DNA from: Adiantum capillus-veneris
Lineage: Eukaryota > Streptophyta > Polypodiopsida > Polypodiales > Pteridaceae
Assembly: GCA_014529385.2 (NCBI GenBank)
Contig: CM043959.1
Span: 13,672,809 to 13,736,808 of the forward strand
Length of the DNA stretch: 64,000 bases
Direction: 5' to 3'
Made by a program: the position numbers and the translations under genes. Shown here in pieces: positions 63,357 through 64,000 of this stretch. Numbering within the stretch: the stretch's first letter is position 1; each line of letters starts with the position of its first letter. Below the pieces are notes generated by a model. That model ran no database searches. It was not told the DNA's origin and worked only from the letters and a program-made list of their open reading frames with translations.

Positions 63357-63977
63357 TCATTTGGCACTACATATAGTACAATTGTTAACATAAGCATGTG
63401 TGTTAGCATACATAGTTGGCCAATAAACTCCTAAGTGTTTCAATCTTTGGTGTGTTTTCATTGTTGAACAATGAAATGCACAATCTTGGATGTGTGCTTC
63501 TTCAAGATAACACTCGAATTCCTCTGGATTTATACATAATCGTAGAATTTGGTCCGAGCCTAGATGGTACAGTTGTCCTGCAATCAACTGAAATTTGTTT
63601 GTTTGTCGAAATGTTTGTTGTTTGGATCTGTCTTCCTTGTTATCAAATCTACCTCCAAAGGAAAGAATGCTAACAATTTCCTGAGACCATTTGGGTATCA
63701 TTTCAATATTGAAAAGATAAGCATCAGGTATGTCATAATCTACTCCTTCAGGAGCTTCCCCGTTTTGTAGCCTTGAAATATGATCTGCCCGTAAATGAGT
63801 TTTACCCTTTTTTACTACCACTGTGAAGTCAAACTCTAGCAATATAATAAACCACCGTACAATTCTCCCAGTATTGCATAGTTTATTTACTAGATACAAA
63901 AGAGCTTGATGATCTGTGAAGAACACAAATTTGTTTGCAAGCAAGTAATGCCGAAATTTCTTTACAGCTTTAATCAT
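63357..63977 (-). pseudogene. Gypsy RNase H end plus first H2C2 module
   Basis: RNase H: VKKFRHYLLANKFVFFTDHQ, ALLYLVNKLCNTGRIVRWFI and GKTHLRADHISRLQNG. Then linker (WSQEIVSILSFGGRFDN; LIAGQLYHLGSDQILRL) and a complete zinc module: EEAHIQDCAFHCSTMKTHQR (H-x6-H), LGVYWPTMYANTHAYVNNCT and CTICSAK (C-x2-C). The element continues off the right end of the window, where RT should be. Confidence 0.9.
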
Positions 63978-64000
63978 TCCTAATCTCTCTCTTTCAGTGG

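Overview
This window looks like nuclear DNA from a land plant with a large, repeat-rich genome. The reasons are plant-type Ty1/copia and Ty3/gypsy retrotransposons primed by initiator-Met tRNA, a CACTA-like DNA element, long CT/GT microsatellites and one plant-specific NAC transcription factor gene. A homosporous fern or a gymnosperm would fit, but the sequence alone does not settle the species. Almost everything else is retrotransposon in different stages of decay.

Layout. 0.1-4.7 kb: a decayed minus-strand Ty3/gypsy element (integrase, RT, gag start, PBS) interrupted by a 604-bp CACTA-like element. 5-7.6 kb: no gene seen, but a 159-bp and a 29-bp tandem array. 7.9-12.8 kb: a plus-strand retroelement 3' end (retropepsin-like ORF with repeated IWxPK peptides, PPT, LTR, PBS). 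13.1-13.9 kb: a copia gag/protease scrap. 14.3-16.8 and 22.5-22.8 kb: an old minus-strand copia, split by a young and nearly intact plus-strand copia (16,826-22,455) with 5-bp target duplications. 23.6-28.3 kb: AT-rich, with one possible solo LTR. 28.3-34.1 kb: a plus-strand copia whose LTRs carry long CT microsatellites. 37.6-38.4 kb: the NAC gene, the only clear host gene. 39.9-40.5 kb: a duplicated unit carrying CT-GT arrays.

40.8-64.0 kb is a minus-strand train of LTR-type units. From right to left it holds: a gypsy pol with two successive H2C2 zinc-binding modules and a retropepsin placed after the integrase (60.7-64.0); a 1,150-codon coiled-coil ORF (54.5-57.9) preceded by a 286-bp tandem array carrying a 20-bp palindrome; an LTR-like block; a second homologous coiled-coil ORF of about 1,170 codons (48.2-51.7) preceded by five copies of a different 20-bp palindrome of the same design; an LTR with PBS; a gypsy gag-pol (43.2-47.3); a third coiled-coil ORF (41.5-43.2); and an LTR.

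The most interesting signal is the pair of giant coiled-coil ORFs with their palindrome-bearing leaders. Each leader carries its own palindrome, but both follow the pattern ACAT-N4-CGCG-N4-ATGT. Nearly all ORFs are broken by stops that single C-to-T or G-to-A changes explain, as expected for methylated, silenced elements. Residue homologies were judged by eye; no database search was possible.
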